Made by a program: the position numbers and the translations under genes. This document shows positions 1 to 9,106 of a stretch of 64,000 nt of DNA, one piece after another. The stretch is from Cohnella luojiensis (GTDB taxonomy: Bacteria > Bacillota > Bacilli > Paenibacillales > Paenibacillaceae): assembly GCF_004564235.1 (NCBI RefSeq), contig NZ_SOMN01000012.1, positions 62,001 to 126,000 of the forward strand, in the 5' to 3' direction. Position 1 is the first letter of the stretch. The number at the start of each line of letters is the position of its first letter. The notes beneath the pieces were generated by a model. The model saw only the letters and a program-made list of their open reading frames with translations. It had not been told where the DNA came from and did no database searches.

Positions 1-1807
1 CGAACGAAGGCTCGTTATAATAGGTTTTGTTCTGGTCTTCCTCGTCTTGAACGCCTTCCCAAGCCGCCTTCAGGACAATGTCGCTTCCGTATTGATAGTT
101 CGTGCGATCCGAAGCGTTAACGTCCATCGTACGTGCGGCGGAGGAATTGTACACGCCGAGCCCGATCGTGAGCACCAATAAAATCATGATCGGATAGAAC
201 GTGAACGCCGATCGGGACAACTGCGTCATCGTAAGATACATCGTGACCGGCATGCGATTTTTCATGAGCGCGTTCCAGCATCGGAGCAATAACGGGAATA
301 CCCTCAGGCATAACAGCCCCGCCGCGAAAATGAACAAAGCCGGAACGACGAAGATAACCGGCTGAATTTGGGCGACTCCTTCGCTTTGATCAACCGAAGG
401 AATTTGACCGATGTTCAGCAAATACCAACCGGCCCCCGCAGCCCCAAACAGCGCGACATCCAGGTAAAGTCTTTGCCAGAGCGGCTTGCGGTCGTGGTGA
501 GCCCGCTGCTGCGTATGTTCGACGATCGATGCGCCGGCATAACCGCGTATGGGCGCCGTTGTCGCGACGACGGCGAGAACGGTCGCGCCAATGCCGAACA
601 GCCATGATTGTTCGTTAAACCCGACCGGAATCGATTTGCGGCCCACGAAGGAGAGAAAACCGCTGGAAGATCCGATCGTTTTTGCCATGAGCCACGCTAT
701 ACCCAGACCGATCAGCAGCGCTACAACCCCTAGAATTCCCGCTTCGATCACATAGAGCAAGGTAATCTGCTTCGGGCTTGCTCCTCTGCTATGCAGCACG
801 GAAATTTCGCCCCGCTGCCTCGCGAGGGATTGTTGGGCGTTAAGCGTAATGAAATATAACACCATGGCCAGTACCGGCGCTGCAAGCGCGAATAACATCG
901 CTTGAAGCAGCAGGCTCTGCCGATTGAATTCGTAGAGCATATCTATGAAGGATAAATTCACCTTCGTGTTTTCCAGCTTCTGGTGCAGGTTGATCTCCAG
1001 CCGCCCCAGTTCGCCGATGATCGACGATAAATCGCTAATGCGAATGTCCTTTAGATCGAACGCGTAAAACCACCCTGCGGAATCCAGTACGAGCTTATTG
1101 TCTTTAAGAATCGTATCCACCATCGTTGCGCGGTTAACAAGCAACGTTTCGTCGAGCTTTTCTTTTCCGTCTATCGCCAAGCTCAAATCCGATTCGTCCT
1201 TCAACTTGTAAGCGCCGGTAATGCGCACGGTCAGACGCTTCGTTTTCCCGTCCGCGTTCTTCGAATCGTAGTAGAAGGAATCGCCGACCTTCCAACCGTT
1301 ACGGCTTAGCGTCTCGCTCGGCACGAGGGCTTCGGCGGCTCCGTCCTGCATGCCGTCCCGGGGCATCTTCCCTTCCGTCAAATCGATAAAGTCGGTCGAT
1401 CCGCTCTGAGCCGCGAGCTCCATGCGAACCAATCGGCTGGAGCCGCCGGCTTTCGCGTCGGCTGAACGTACGGTAGACATCGGCAGGCTCATACGGCTGG
1501 AAAAGCCCTCCGCAGGGAATCCGATACGGCCGGGAAGCTCCTCGCGAATCCAGCGATCGGCTTCCGCAAGGCCTTCCAAATCCGTATCGTCCCCTCCGCC
1601 CGATTGAAATTTCATATAAAGAGATGCCGCGGGAAGACCTTTCGTCTCCTCTTGAAGCGACTTGGCCACCAGCCGCTTTAGCGTACCGTCGGCATACATC
1701 GGAATGCTCATCGCGAACGCCGCGGCTACCGTGAGCCCGAGCAGCGTGCTAAGCGTAAACCAACGGTTTTGCCACATTTTCATAAGGAGGTAGACGATGA
1801 TCCGCAT
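1..1807 (-). CDS. FtsX-like ABC transporter permease (3' end beyond window)
   Basis: About 602 codons are visible and the frame runs off the left edge, so the C-terminus is missing. The start is an ATG at 1807 that overlaps the stop of the upstream adaptor gene (TAATG). Residues about 18-36 form an N-terminal membrane segment, followed by a large extracytoplasmic domain and then a group of hydrophobic segments including a run near residues 310-335 (LLLQAMLFALAAPVLAMVLY). The pattern of one TM, large ectodomain, then several TMs is that of MacB/FtsX permeases that move periplasmic or wall-side substrates rather than import across the membrane. With the ATPase and adaptor encoded just upstream it should form the membrane core of a MacAB-like machine. 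Family call is firm; substrate is unknown. Confidence 0.85.
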   Translation of the reverse strand, partial: MRIIVYLLMKMWQNRWFTLSTLLGLTVAAAFAMSIPMYADGTLKRLVAKSLQEETKGLPAASLYMKFQSGGGDDTDLEGLAEADRWIREELPGRIGFPAEGFSSRMSLPMSTVRSADAKAGGSSRLVRMELAAQSGSTDFIDLTEGKMPRDGMQDGAAEALVPSETLSRNGWKVGDSFYYDSKNADGKTKRLTVRITGAYKLKDESDLSLAIDGKEKLDETLLVNRATMVDTILKDNKLVLDSAGWFYAFDLKDIRISDLSSIIGELGRLEINLHQKLENTKVNLSFIDMLYEFNRQSLLLQAMLFALAAPVLAMVLYFITLNAQQSLARQRGEISVLHSRGASPKQITLLYVIEAGILGVVALLIGLGIAWLMAKTIGSSSGFLSFVGRKSIPVGFNEQSWLFGIGATVLAVVATTAPIRGYAGASIVEHTQQRAHHDRKPLWQRLYLDVALFGAAGAGWYLLNIGQIPSVDQSEGVAQIQPVIFVVPALFIFAAGLLCLRVFPLLLRCWNALMKNRMPVTMYLTMTQLSRSAFTFYPIMILLVLTIGLGVYNSSAARTMDVNASDRTNYQYGSDIVLKAAWEGVQDEEDQNKTYYNEPSF

Positions 1808-2841
1808 TATTTCCCCACGACCTTCTGGCCTTCCTTGAGCCCTTTGATGATTTCGACGTCCGTCGCCGTTTGCACGCCTACTTCAACGTCTACCTCGCCT
1901 TTGCTGCCGTCGGCGTTCGAAACGAGAACGTAGTTTCGGCCATTCTGCTTCCGCAGCGCCGCGACGGGAATAGAAAGCACGTTCTCCCGCTTCTCGACGA
2001 TGACGGATGCAGACAAGGGGGTGCCGTGCTGTACTTTGGCAGGGAGTTTCTTCACGTCGATCAGCGCGTACGTATCGAGCGAATCTTCCTCGTTCTCCGA
2101 TGTCGTAACCGGAAGTCTTCTTACCGCCCCCACTTGATCGCCGGCCGTATTAATGCTAATCAGGGCCTCCATGCCCGGTACGATATTCTCGAGGTCGCTC
2201 GAACCGAACTGGACGGCGACGACGAGCGAGTTCATATCGGCGATCTGCCCGATTTTGTCATAGGCTTTCGTAAGGTTGCCTACCTCCGCCGTGAAGCTGA
2301 CTATAGTTCCTCCGTAAGGAGCAAGAAGCTTTGATTCGTCTACCCGGCTTCGCAACTCCGCGAGTTCTTCCTTCAACAGCTTATAGTCGAGCTGCTGCTT
2401 GCGGAGCTGAACCTCGGCTGCTTCGGATCCGTCGCGCATCGCGCTTTTCAAGTCGAGCTCGGCTTTCTCCATGTCAATTTCCTTGCGAAGAATTTGATTC
2501 TCGGTATCGCCCGTATCCAGTTCCGCCAGTACTTGGCCTTTCTCTACCTTGTCGCCGGCTTTCACGTGAACGTCCGTAATTCGGCGATTATCCTCCGTAA
2601 AGAAGAGATTTTCCTCCTTCTCCGACATCAGCTTCCCGGAGCCGTTCACTTTGGTTTCCAGCGTCCCGCGCTTAACCGGATATTCCGGCTTCTGCGAAAT
2701 TTTCGGAGCCCGGATCATAGGCGGCTTCTCCAGCTCTTCTTCCTGCGGCAATAGAGAGCAGCCAGCCAATAGCGACAGGCACGCGGCCGCGACAAGCAAC
2801 TGTGCGATTCCCTTCCCTTTATTCCGGAACGATCCGGCCAT
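1807..2841 (-). CDS. HlyD/MacA-like adaptor lipoprotein
   Basis: A 344-residue protein if it starts at MAGSF (2841); an in-frame upstream start at 2889 is possible, but the MAGSF start gives a standard signal peptide and the lipobox LLAGC. After the lipid-anchored Cys come a barrel-sandwich (lipoyl-like) half with VKAGDKVEKGQVLAELDTG, a helical hairpin rich in E/K/R, the second half (LLAPYGGTIVSF), and a beta-barrel/membrane-proximal C-terminal part. This is the order of periplasmic adaptor proteins of MacAB-type and RND pumps. In a Gram-positive the adaptor sits outside the membrane and couples an FtsX permease to its substrate. The start overlaps the ATPase gene by 23 bp and the stop overlaps the permease start, so the genes are probably translationally coupled. 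Confidence 0.85.
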   Translation of the reverse strand: MAGSFRNKGKGIAQLLVAAACLSLLAGCSLLPQEEELEKPPMIRAPKISQKPEYPVKRGTLETKVNGSGKLMSEKEENLFFTEDNRRITDVHVKAGDKVEKGQVLAELDTGDTENQILRKEIDMEKAELDLKSAMRDGSEAAEVQLRKQQLDYKLLKEELAELRSRVDESKLLAPYGGTIVSFTAEVGNLTKAYDKIGQIADMNSLVVAVQFGSSDLENIVPGMEALISINTAGDQVGAVRRLPVTTSENEEDSLDTYALIDVKKLPAKVQHGTPLSASVIVEKRENVLSIPVAALRKQNGRNYVLVSNADGSKGEVDVEVGVQTATDVEIIKGLKEGQKVVGK

Positions 2842-3511
2842 CGACCATCTGATAAACAACGTCTGCCGCCCCCCATAAAGTAGAATCATGCGTGGTCATG
2901 CAGATCGCGATCCGTTCCGCTTCCACGACTTCCCTGAATACAGCGATAATGCGAGCCGCCATGAGAGAATCCAGCTCGGCTGTAGGCTCGTCCGCGAGCA
3001 GCAAGAGCGGCCGGTGGGCGATCGCCTTGGCAATTGCCACCCGCTGTTGCTCACCTCCCGAAAGCTCGGATGGACGATGAAACGCGCGCTTCGTCAGCCC
3101 GACTAGATCGAGGCAACGGGCGACCCGCTCCTTCCATTCCGTCCGGGGTACACCAGCCATGCGCAAGCTCAGCTCGACGTTCTCCCTAGCCGTTAATAGC
3201 GGGAGAAGAGCAAACGCTTGAAAAATAAACCCGATCTCCTTCCTTCTCACGACGGTCAGACGTTTGTCGCTCCACTGATGAAGGGGACGGCTTCGGAACA
3301 ACACTTCGCCTTCCGATGGGCGGTCAAGCCCGCCCATCAAATTAAGCAGAGTCGTCTTCCCAGAACCCGAACGTCCGCGGAGCATCGTCAGCCGGCCGGC
3401 CGCCACCGACATTTCGATTCCTTTAAGCACGTCGACCTGACGAGTGCCGGACAAGAAGCTTTTGCGGATGCCTCGAACCTCGAGAAGCGGCCCCTCCTTC
3501 GCGCTCGTCAT
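2819..3511 (-). CDS. ABC transporter ATP-binding protein, MacB/LolD type
   Basis: A 230-residue single ATPase domain with Walker A GRSGSGKTT (about residues 45-53), the signature LSGGEQQRVAIAKA, Walker B LLLLADEPTAELDS and the switch His in TTHDS. The length and the short C-terminal tail match the MacB/LolD/FtsE class that pairs with FtsX-type permeases, not the larger ATPases of sugar importers. The start ATG overlaps the stop of the upstream solute-binding protein gene (TAATG), and the 3' end overlaps the adaptor gene. It should energise the permease encoded at 1-1807. Confidence 0.9.
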   Translation of the reverse strand: MTSAKEGPLLEVRGIRKSFLSGTRQVDVLKGIEMSVAAGRLTMLRGRSGSGKTTLLNLMGGLDRPSEGEVLFRSRPLHQWSDKRLTVVRRKEIGFIFQAFALLPLLTARENVELSLRMAGVPRTEWKERVARCLDLVGLTKRAFHRPSELSGGEQQRVAIAKAIAHRPLLLLADEPTAELDSLMAARIIAVFREVVEAERIAICMTTHDSTLWGAADVVYQMVDGRIVPE

Positions 3512-4974
3512 TATTGCTGCCCTTCCGACGTATTCGCTTCCGTCAGCAAAAGCTGGCCTTTCGACTGGATTTGCTTGAGAGCTTCGTCAAGCGATACTTT
3601 CTCTTCCACGACCTGCTTGATTTGTTCGGCCGCAAGCTGGGAGAAGGAATCCGCAAAGCCTGCCGGCAACGTCTGCAATAAGGTTTGCGAGTTGATTTTC
3701 AGCGCGTAGAAAGCGTCGATGTTCTTCCCGTCCGCTTCATTCTTGAATGCGGTTCTAGCAGATAGGGAAAAGGAAGACTTCGAATTCGTCTTAGCCAACT
3801 GCTCTCCGTTCGCATACTTCAGAAACTCCCAAGCGGCGGATACGTTCTCCGACGAGGCGTTGATCGAGAACACGTTGTCCAAGCTCATGTTGCCAGTGAC
3901 GTCGGGCTGGGATGGGTCCACTGGGACGGTCACGATATCCCATTCGAATTTCTTGAACGGACTCTTTGCAGGACTCGCTATGCCATTGGTGCTTTTCACT
4001 GCGCCTGCCGCTCCTATTCTCGATTCCCTGCCCATCATGTTCATGACCATCGGCCCATCGATCGCCATGGCCGCCTGACCGGACATAAATTTCATCGAAT
4101 CGGGACCGAACGAGATCGCTGCACCGCCGCCTACTCTTGTAATCATGCCTCCCATTCCTCCGCCGCCGCTATCCGAAGGCATCGATACGCTGCCCGACTT
4201 GTATCCGTCGATAACCGATTGGAAGATCGCCTTCCACTCCGGCGAATCGATCGATAACGTCCCCGCGTCCGTATCCGCGTACGACAGACCTTTCGCCTCG
4301 CCGATCGTACGTACGAGATCGAACGGATTTTTCCACTGGGATGGTTGGAACAGCCCGTTCAATGAATCGTCTCCGTCTTTTTTCACCGGGAATCTCGCCG
4401 CCAGCTGCATGACTTCTTCCCAGCTCATTCCGTCCGTAGGGTAAGGAATGCCATGTTGATCAAACATATCTTTGTTGTAATAGAGCGCCTGGCTGGAGAA
4501 ACTCGGACTTAAACCGTACAGCTTGCCTGCCCCGCGGCCCTTCAACAATTCAATGACGGAAGGGTGAAAGCTGTCGAGATCGAATTCGTCCTGCTTGACT
4601 ACGGCATCCAGATCGTACAGCATGCCTTTGCCGGCCAACGCTTCGTATTGGTCTTCCGTCAAATACACGGCATCCGGCTGTTGCTCGTTCATGATTTTCT
4701 CCATCTCGGCCACCGGGTCTTCCGCTTGGAACACCGACTCCGTCGAGACGACTTCAAGCTCAAGATTGGGGAACATCGCCTGAAAAGCATTGCCGTATTG
4801 CATGTAAAAGGCTTGTTCGTTAAAGTAAGCGACCTTCAACGTCCCCTTGTCATCCCTGTTCAAGCTGTCTATTGCCGATTTCTCTTTGCCTCCCGACGAC
4901 GTGCAGGCCGACAACGCGAATACCAATGCGAGAGCTCCAATCCACAATCCTGATTTCTTCTTCCAACGATTCAT
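3511..4974 (-). CDS. extracellular solute-binding lipoprotein (family 1 type)
   Basis: Start chosen at MNRWKKK (4974; an earlier in-frame ATG lies at 4998), giving 487 residues. The N-terminus is a lipoprotein signal: positive residues, a hydrophobic core (LWIGALALVFAL) and the lipobox LSAC. The body has hallmarks of bacterial extracellular solute-binding proteins of the sugar/peptide importer class, such as ALYYNKDMFDQHGIPYPTDG and, later, AAMAIDGPMVMN and SAAWEFLKYANG. A Gly-rich stretch near residue 275 (SGGGGMGGM) is unusual. It is the first gene of a four-gene operon whose other members make a MacAB-like exporter, and no MalF/MalG-type importer permease is present. It may sense or capture an antibiotic-like or peptide substrate for that machine; this role is inference. 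Confidence 0.85.
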   Translation of the reverse strand: MNRWKKKSGLWIGALALVFALSACTSSGGKEKSAIDSLNRDDKGTLKVAYFNEQAFYMQYGNAFQAMFPNLELEVVSTESVFQAEDPVAEMEKIMNEQQPDAVYLTEDQYEALAGKGMLYDLDAVVKQDEFDLDSFHPSVIELLKGRGAGKLYGLSPSFSSQALYYNKDMFDQHGIPYPTDGMSWEEVMQLAARFPVKKDGDDSLNGLFQPSQWKNPFDLVRTIGEAKGLSYADTDAGTLSIDSPEWKAIFQSVIDGYKSGSVSMPSDSGGGGMGGMITRVGGGAAISFGPDSMKFMSGQAAMAIDGPMVMNMMGRESRIGAAGAVKSTNGIASPAKSPFKKFEWDIVTVPVDPSQPDVTGNMSLDNVFSINASSENVSAAWEFLKYANGEQLAKTNSKSSFSLSARTAFKNEADGKNIDAFYALKINSQTLLQTLPAGFADSFSQLAAEQIKQVVEEKVSLDEALKQIQSKGQLLLTEANTSEGQQ

Positions 4975-5071
4975 CTTTTCGATCACCCTTTTATCCATAT
5001 TTCGTTCATTGCCAAGTATGGTGGCGAATCCTTAGAAATCGGTTAGAGAAGATGAAAGGAAGCTTAAATGA

Positions 5072-5221
5072 CGCTGAAAAGAACATAAAATGCGGCTCTT
5101 TGCAGGTAATTTCTCGAAATTGACTAACACACGCTCAACATGGCACTCTGTAGGCAGTTGCTAAAAAAATCGACTAACTCACGCTCAACGTGGCTCTCTT
5201 CAGGCAGTTGCTTGAAAAATT
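5072..5221. repeat. three degenerate ~50-bp tandem repeats
   Basis: Two clear 50-bp units begin at GACTAAC (5122 and 5172), with a weaker unit just before. Read on the minus strand each unit starts GTTAGTCRATT, the same head as the units at 22189-22615. The array lies between the sensor kinase gene and the solute-binding-protein operon. No coding role is apparent. Confidence 0.75.
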
Positions 5222-5300
5222 GAAAGCAAAAAGGACTTTCCTCAAGTCTGAGAAGACCTTCGGAAAGTCCCTGAATATACGAAGCTTTTTCAACTTTCGC

Positions 5301-5533
5301 CGAAATAAGCGTTCCTGGCGCGAGTATTGGTTAGTCGGTGCCACTTTCAGCGAAATAAGCGTTCCTGGCGCGGGTATTTGGTTGGTCGGAGGCTCTTTCG
5401 CCGAAATAAGCGTTCCTGGCGCGGGTATTTGGTTGGTTGGAGGCACTTTCGCCGAAATAAGCGTTCCTGGCGCGGGTATTTGGTTGGTTGGAGGCACTTT
5501 CGCCGAAATAAGCGTTCCTGGCGCGGGTAGATG
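5301..5533 (+). repeat. 51-bp tandem repeat array, five units
   Basis: Units begin CGAAATAAGCGTTCCTGG at 5301, 5351, 5402, 5453 and 5504, so the period is 50-51 bp and the last unit is partial. Because 51 is a multiple of three, several frames stay open through the array on both strands; those apparent 17-residue-repeat proteins are not considered genes. The array ends 13 bp from the stop codon of the histidine kinase gene. Each linker carries GTTAGTCG or GTTGGTYG, relating it to the other two arrays in this window. Confidence 0.9.
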
Positions 5534-5545
5534 GTGCCTGCTGAA

Positions 5546-6847
5546 CTATAAAGGAAAGGAAATCAACACTTGCGTGCCCATCGATAGCTTGCTCTCGACT
5601 CGGATCTTGCCTCCATGGCGCTCCACGATCCACTTGGCGATCGCCAGTCCGAGACCGGTGCCGCCATCTTGGCGGGAACGGGCTTTGTCGCCGCGATAGA
5701 AACGGTCGAAGACATGCGGTAAATTTTCCGGCGCGATGCCGATTCCGGTGTCCTCCACCTCGAGATGGACGGAGTGGGCAAGCTTACGGCACGTAACCCG
5801 AACGACTCCGCCTTCCTGCGTATATTTAATGGCATTGTCCAGCACGGTCACCAGCAGTTGATGGAGACGCTCTTCGTCCGCGTTCATCGAGACTGCAGGG
5901 TCGACCTCGGCATGCAGGATGACATCCTTGACTTCCGCCAGCATCTGCATTTTATTCACGCTCTCTTGGACGATCCGGTCGAATTGCACCGGTTTTAGCT
6001 CAAGCTCTAGCTGGTTGGAGTCCGACCGCGCCAGCGTAAGCAAACCGCCAACCAGCTTGCTCATCCGCCTGGCTTCCTGCAGAACGGTGGAAATATGCTT
6101 GCTGTCCTGCTCGACCGTGTGGTCGGGATGCCGCAGCAGGAGTTCGGTATGCGCTTGAATGACGGATAACGGCGTACGCAGCTCATGCGAGGCGTCGGAT
6201 ACGAACTGTTGCTGCTTCTCCAGGGAAACCCGGATCGGGATCAACGCCCGATTCGCTAAGTAATATCCGGCCGCGACGGCAACGAGTAAACCGACGAAAC
6301 CGCCGTACAGCAGAATGTTCTGCAGCCGGTTCAACATGCCGATTTCGGCGGAAACATTGCTGAGCAGCTGCTGCGTAGTGATCTCGTACGTCGTTCCGTC
6401 CGAACCGATCGCCGCCATGAGGTCGGAACTGTCTATGTTCAGCACCCGATAATATTGATCGCCTACCTTTACGGTCTCCGGATCTTTCCCGAATCGGCTA
6501 GGTTCAAGTTGCTTATAGTGGCTTTCGCTAAATTCCGTGCTTCCCGGCATCGGCACCGGCTGATCATCCTTCGTCCAGTAAAGCTGGACAATCGGCCGAT
6601 CCATCTGTCCGAGCCTGAACACGAGCGCTTTCTGCATGGGAACGGACAGCGTCGAACGACCGCTCATGCTCGTGACCGCGGGAACGGATATGGACGTTTT
6701 GTCTCTCAGACCGATGATCGAACGGTCGACCTGGGCGAACAACATTTGTTTCATGATCAAAAAGACCGATAGATTTAACGCGATTAATATCACGAAAAGA
6801 ACGGCCGCGTTGCGGATCGTCAGTTGGGTATGAATTCGGTTGAACAT
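5546..6847 (-). CDS. two-component sensor histidine kinase
   Basis: A 433-residue kinase starting at the ATG at 6847, which overlaps the response-regulator stop (TGATG) behind the ribosome site GGAGAT; an in-frame upstream ATG at 6988 would run inside the regulator gene. TM1 spans about residues 12-34 and TM2 177-197, bounding an extracytoplasmic sensor of about 140 residues. The H-box is SDASHELRTPLSVIQ (His221). The ATPase domain shows VLDNAIKYT (N box), DTGIGIAPENLPHVFDRFYRGD and GGTGLGLAIAKWIVERHGG. No clear HAMP segment is seen between TM2 and the H-box. It lies on the same strand and upstream of the MacAB-like operon, so it probably controls it, as in cell-envelope-stress systems. Confidence 0.92.
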   Translation of the reverse strand: MFNRIHTQLTIRNAAVLFVILIALNLSVFLIMKQMLFAQVDRSIIGLRDKTSISVPAVTSMSGRSTLSVPMQKALVFRLGQMDRPIVQLYWTKDDQPVPMPGSTEFSESHYKQLEPSRFGKDPETVKVGDQYYRVLNIDSSDLMAAIGSDGTTYEITTQQLLSNVSAEIGMLNRLQNILLYGGFVGLLVAVAAGYYLANRALIPIRVSLEKQQQFVSDASHELRTPLSVIQAHTELLLRHPDHTVEQDSKHISTVLQEARRMSKLVGGLLTLARSDSNQLELELKPVQFDRIVQESVNKMQMLAEVKDVILHAEVDPAVSMNADEERLHQLLVTVLDNAIKYTQEGGVVRVTCRKLAHSVHLEVEDTGIGIAPENLPHVFDRFYRGDKARSRQDGGTGLGLAIAKWIVERHGGKIRVESKLSMGTQVLISFPL

Positions 6848-7524
6848 CAGCTTATCTCCTTCAGCATATAGCCGACTCCTCGAACGGTATGGATGTAACG
6901 GTCGCACCCGAAAGGAGCGAGCTTCTTGCGCAAGTAATGCACATAGACGTCGACCACGCCGAGCCCCGCTTCGGAATCGATCCCCCACACCCGGTCTAGC
7001 AGTTGCTCTTTGGTCAGGATCTGTTCCCGGTTAAGCAGCAAGAATTCCATCAACTCAAATTCTTTCATCGTGAGCTTCAGCACTTCGCCGTTCGCATAGC
7101 CCTCCATGAGATGGCACTTCACGGAGAGTTGTCCGTAATTGAGCTCCCCGTCAGGCGCGCCCTTGGACAGACGACGCAACAATACTCTAATTCGCGCTAA
7201 CAGCTCAGGTATCGCGAATGGCTTAACCAGATAATCGTCGGCACCGGAATCGAGCCCCTTGACCCGATCCTCCACGCTGTCGCGCGCCGTGAGTAACAGG
7301 ATCGGTATCGCGATCCCTTTCGACCTCAGATCAGAGAGAACGAACAACCCGTTCATGCCGGGGAGCATGATGTCCAGAACAATCAAATCATGGACGCATT
7401 GCTGCGCCAAATACAATCCATCCAACCCATTATCCGCTTCGTCTACCTGATACGCTTCTTCCTTGAGTAACGTTACCACGGCATCGAGCAACGGTCGGTC
7501 GTCCTCCACCACAAGTATTCTCAA
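6847..7524 (-). CDS. OmpR-family response regulator
   Basis: 225 residues. The receiver domain (about 1-115) has the acidic pair ED-D at 7-9, phospho-acceptor D51 in VLDIMLPG, Thr in LLLTARD and Lys in YLVKPF. The C-terminal winged helix (about 125-223) has ELMEFLLLNREQILTKEQLL, VDVYVHYLRKKL and the closing IHTVRGVGYML. It is encoded first, with the kinase start overlapping its stop, giving one co-transcribed pair. Targets are unknown; the adjacent transporter operon is the obvious candidate. Confidence 0.93.
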   Translation of the reverse strand: MRILVVEDDRPLLDAVVTLLKEEAYQVDEADNGLDGLYLAQQCVHDLIVLDIMLPGMNGLFVLSDLRSKGIAIPILLLTARDSVEDRVKGLDSGADDYLVKPFAIPELLARIRVLLRRLSKGAPDGELNYGQLSVKCHLMEGYANGEVLKLTMKEFELMEFLLLNREQILTKEQLLDRVWGIDSEAGLGVVDVYVHYLRKKLAPFGCDRYIHTVRGVGYMLKEIS

Positions 7525-7607
7525 TGGGTTTGCCCCTTTGTCTCAGGCTGATATATGTATACTGCATACCCATTGTAAATCACGAACCTTAACGAATGAT
7601 TAGAAGC

Positions 7608-7641
7608 GAAAAAATAAAAAACGCCCCGCATTTACGGGACG
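7608..7641 (-). terminator. rho-independent terminator (minus strand)
   Basis: A 7-bp stem, CGTCCCG/CGGGGCG on the minus strand with one G-T pair and a 6-nt loop, is followed on that strand by TTTTTTATTTTTT. It lies upstream of the response regulator and downstream of the pirin gene, so it should end pirin transcription. Confidence 0.75.
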
Positions 7642-7878
7642 ATCTAATGATATTTAACTATGGATGTCCCTTGCACCGTAACCGATTTTCTTAAGCAAAT
7701 CAATTAATACCCGTTTTCCTCATCCGTTACAAAAGAAAGATTGTTGGAGATCGTGGTTGCATGTCTAGGAAAAATATCGTCAAAATAGGCCTGCCCTTCT
7801 TCGGTTCAATATGACTCGAAAAAGTCTTAAATCCAGCTCCCGACGACTATTTTCGCATATTCCCATCCGCCAGCCTCC
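7642..7878. other. spacer with a possible decayed coding fragment
   Basis: No intact gene is seen. One minus-strand frame reads like old coding sequence (AYFDDIFPRHATTISNNL followed by SFVTDEENGY) but is broken by several stops. I do not recognise the family. Confidence 0.35.
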
Positions 7879-8646
7879 TTATCTGCGTTTCTGATACAAA
7901 GGATAGTCGACCTTTTCTGGAATATCGATTAGAATAATTCTCAATTTTTCTCCGTTTGCTTGAAAGATGATTTCATCCTCATCTTCGGCATGAAACACCA
8001 GAAAATCCTTATGTTCAAAAGAAATAGCTTTCTTTCCAAGGGAAGAAAAGGTTCCTCCTCCTCTTATCGCCAATCCCGCAAGAAAGCGATTCGGCAATAA
8101 ACGATAGGTGTATGATGCTCCGTTGTCAACATTCACATCAACCATTTCTGCATCCGTTACCAAGCGAATAGGCGAATCATCACCCACAATCGTCTTAATC
8201 TCGACCCCGTTATGCTTAGCAACCGGAAATTGTTCATGCTTAAATAAAGAATAGGTAGGCACTCGTTTCACGGCATCATTCAAGTAGGGTTCGAACCAAA
8301 TTTGAAACCCTTCAAAGCCCGCCTCCACGCTTTCGGAATGCGAAACTCCCGAACCCGTCTGCATAAGCTGAATATCTCCCGCTCTCAGGATGCTTTCGGT
8401 GCCAAGTGTATCTATGTGGGTGCCTTGGCCCGCTATTCCGTAAGTCATGATCTCGAATCCTTGATGCGGATGCAAACCAAGGCCCGAATTCGTCTCCGCT
8501 TGAGCCCATGCCCAATAAAATAGCGGGCCTAGTCTCGTGACGGCCGATCCTTCCCCCGAGAACCCTATCGGCTTCTGCTCCTGGATCTTGCCCCCATCGA
8601 ATTCGCCTTTTCCTTGATTCTGGGGATGAATGATTTCTACGTTCAT
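7879..8646 (-). CDS. pirin family protein
   Basis: 255 residues starting at MNVEI (8646), which has an excellent ribosome site (GGAGGAGGG six bases upstream); an in-frame ATG at 8700 lacks one. The N-terminal cupin has the pirin signature LHPHQGFEIMTYGIAGQGTH and then GSGVSHSESV, supplying the metal-binding His/His/His/Glu set. LQIWFEPY-like and C-terminal cupin segments follow (RLLPNRFLAGLAIRGGG). Pirins are non-haem-iron cupins; some act as quercetin 2,3-dioxygenases and several are induced by oxidative or electrophile stress. It is monocistronic, with a palindrome upstream that could be an operator. Confidence 0.9.
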   Translation of the reverse strand: MNVEIIHPQNQGKGEFDGGKIQEQKPIGFSGEGSAVTRLGPLFYWAWAQAETNSGLGLHPHQGFEIMTYGIAGQGTHIDTLGTESILRAGDIQLMQTGSGVSHSESVEAGFEGFQIWFEPYLNDAVKRVPTYSLFKHEQFPVAKHNGVEIKTIVGDDSPIRLVTDAEMVDVNVDNGASYTYRLLPNRFLAGLAIRGGGTFSSLGKKAISFEHKDFLVFHAEDEDEIIFQANGEKLRIILIDIPEKVDYPLYQKRR

Positions 8647-8798
8647 AAAAAGCCCTCCTCCATTTTCCTTAACGAGCCGTTTGGCCGCCTCCGGCGTCAA
8701 CGTTAAGTTCTTTAGCTAGGTTCTCATCCGCAGGCATCGTAGAGGATACAAGAACTATTTTAATTTATCCTGTAATTATTTTTCTTATTATTAAGATA

Positions 8799-8824
8799 AA
8801 TTTATCCTATCATTAGGGTAAATT
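8799..8824. promoter_or_regulatory. 26-bp imperfect palindrome upstream of pirin
   Basis: Arms AATTTATCCTA and TAGGGTAAATT differ at one position from perfect symmetry, and a related half-site (AATTTATCC) occurs 37 bp away at 8762. The site is about 150 bp upstream of the pirin start in an AT-rich stretch. It looks like an operator for a dimeric regulator (MarR or TetR type); the regulator is not identified. Otherwise 8647-9106 holds no gene. Confidence 0.45.
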
Positions 8825-8967
8825 CTTGTCAATATTATTTTCTATATTTTTTGCTTGGATAATTTGCAGTTTCGAAGTATTGCTCAAAAGAAGAACGCGG
8901 TGGCAGTCGCTCCGCGTTAATGTTGTGGTTGCTTATTCGACTGGGTAGAGGACACGGGCATCCCCAT

Positions 8968-8979
8968 ATTTGTACAAAT
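8968..8979. promoter_or_regulatory. perfect 12-bp palindrome ATTTGTACAAAT
   Basis: This dyad lies about 130 bp upstream of the chemoreceptor start, between two divergent genes. It could be a regulator site for either; nothing else supports it. Confidence 0.25.
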
Positions 8980-9106
8980 CAATAAAACGGAATCAAATAT
9001 TCGTGTATTTTTATTCACTTTACCAAAAACTGTCGAATAGGATCGAATTTTGTGCTAGTTTAACTTACATAGACATTCCAACCTTCTCTCGACAAGGAGC
9101 TCAGCC

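Noticed and set aside
5190-5699. Open frames through the 51-bp array that would encode 17-residue repeat proteins
   Set aside because: They arise because 51 is divisible by three; frames are open on both strands, there is no good ribosome site, and one runs antisense into the kinase gene.
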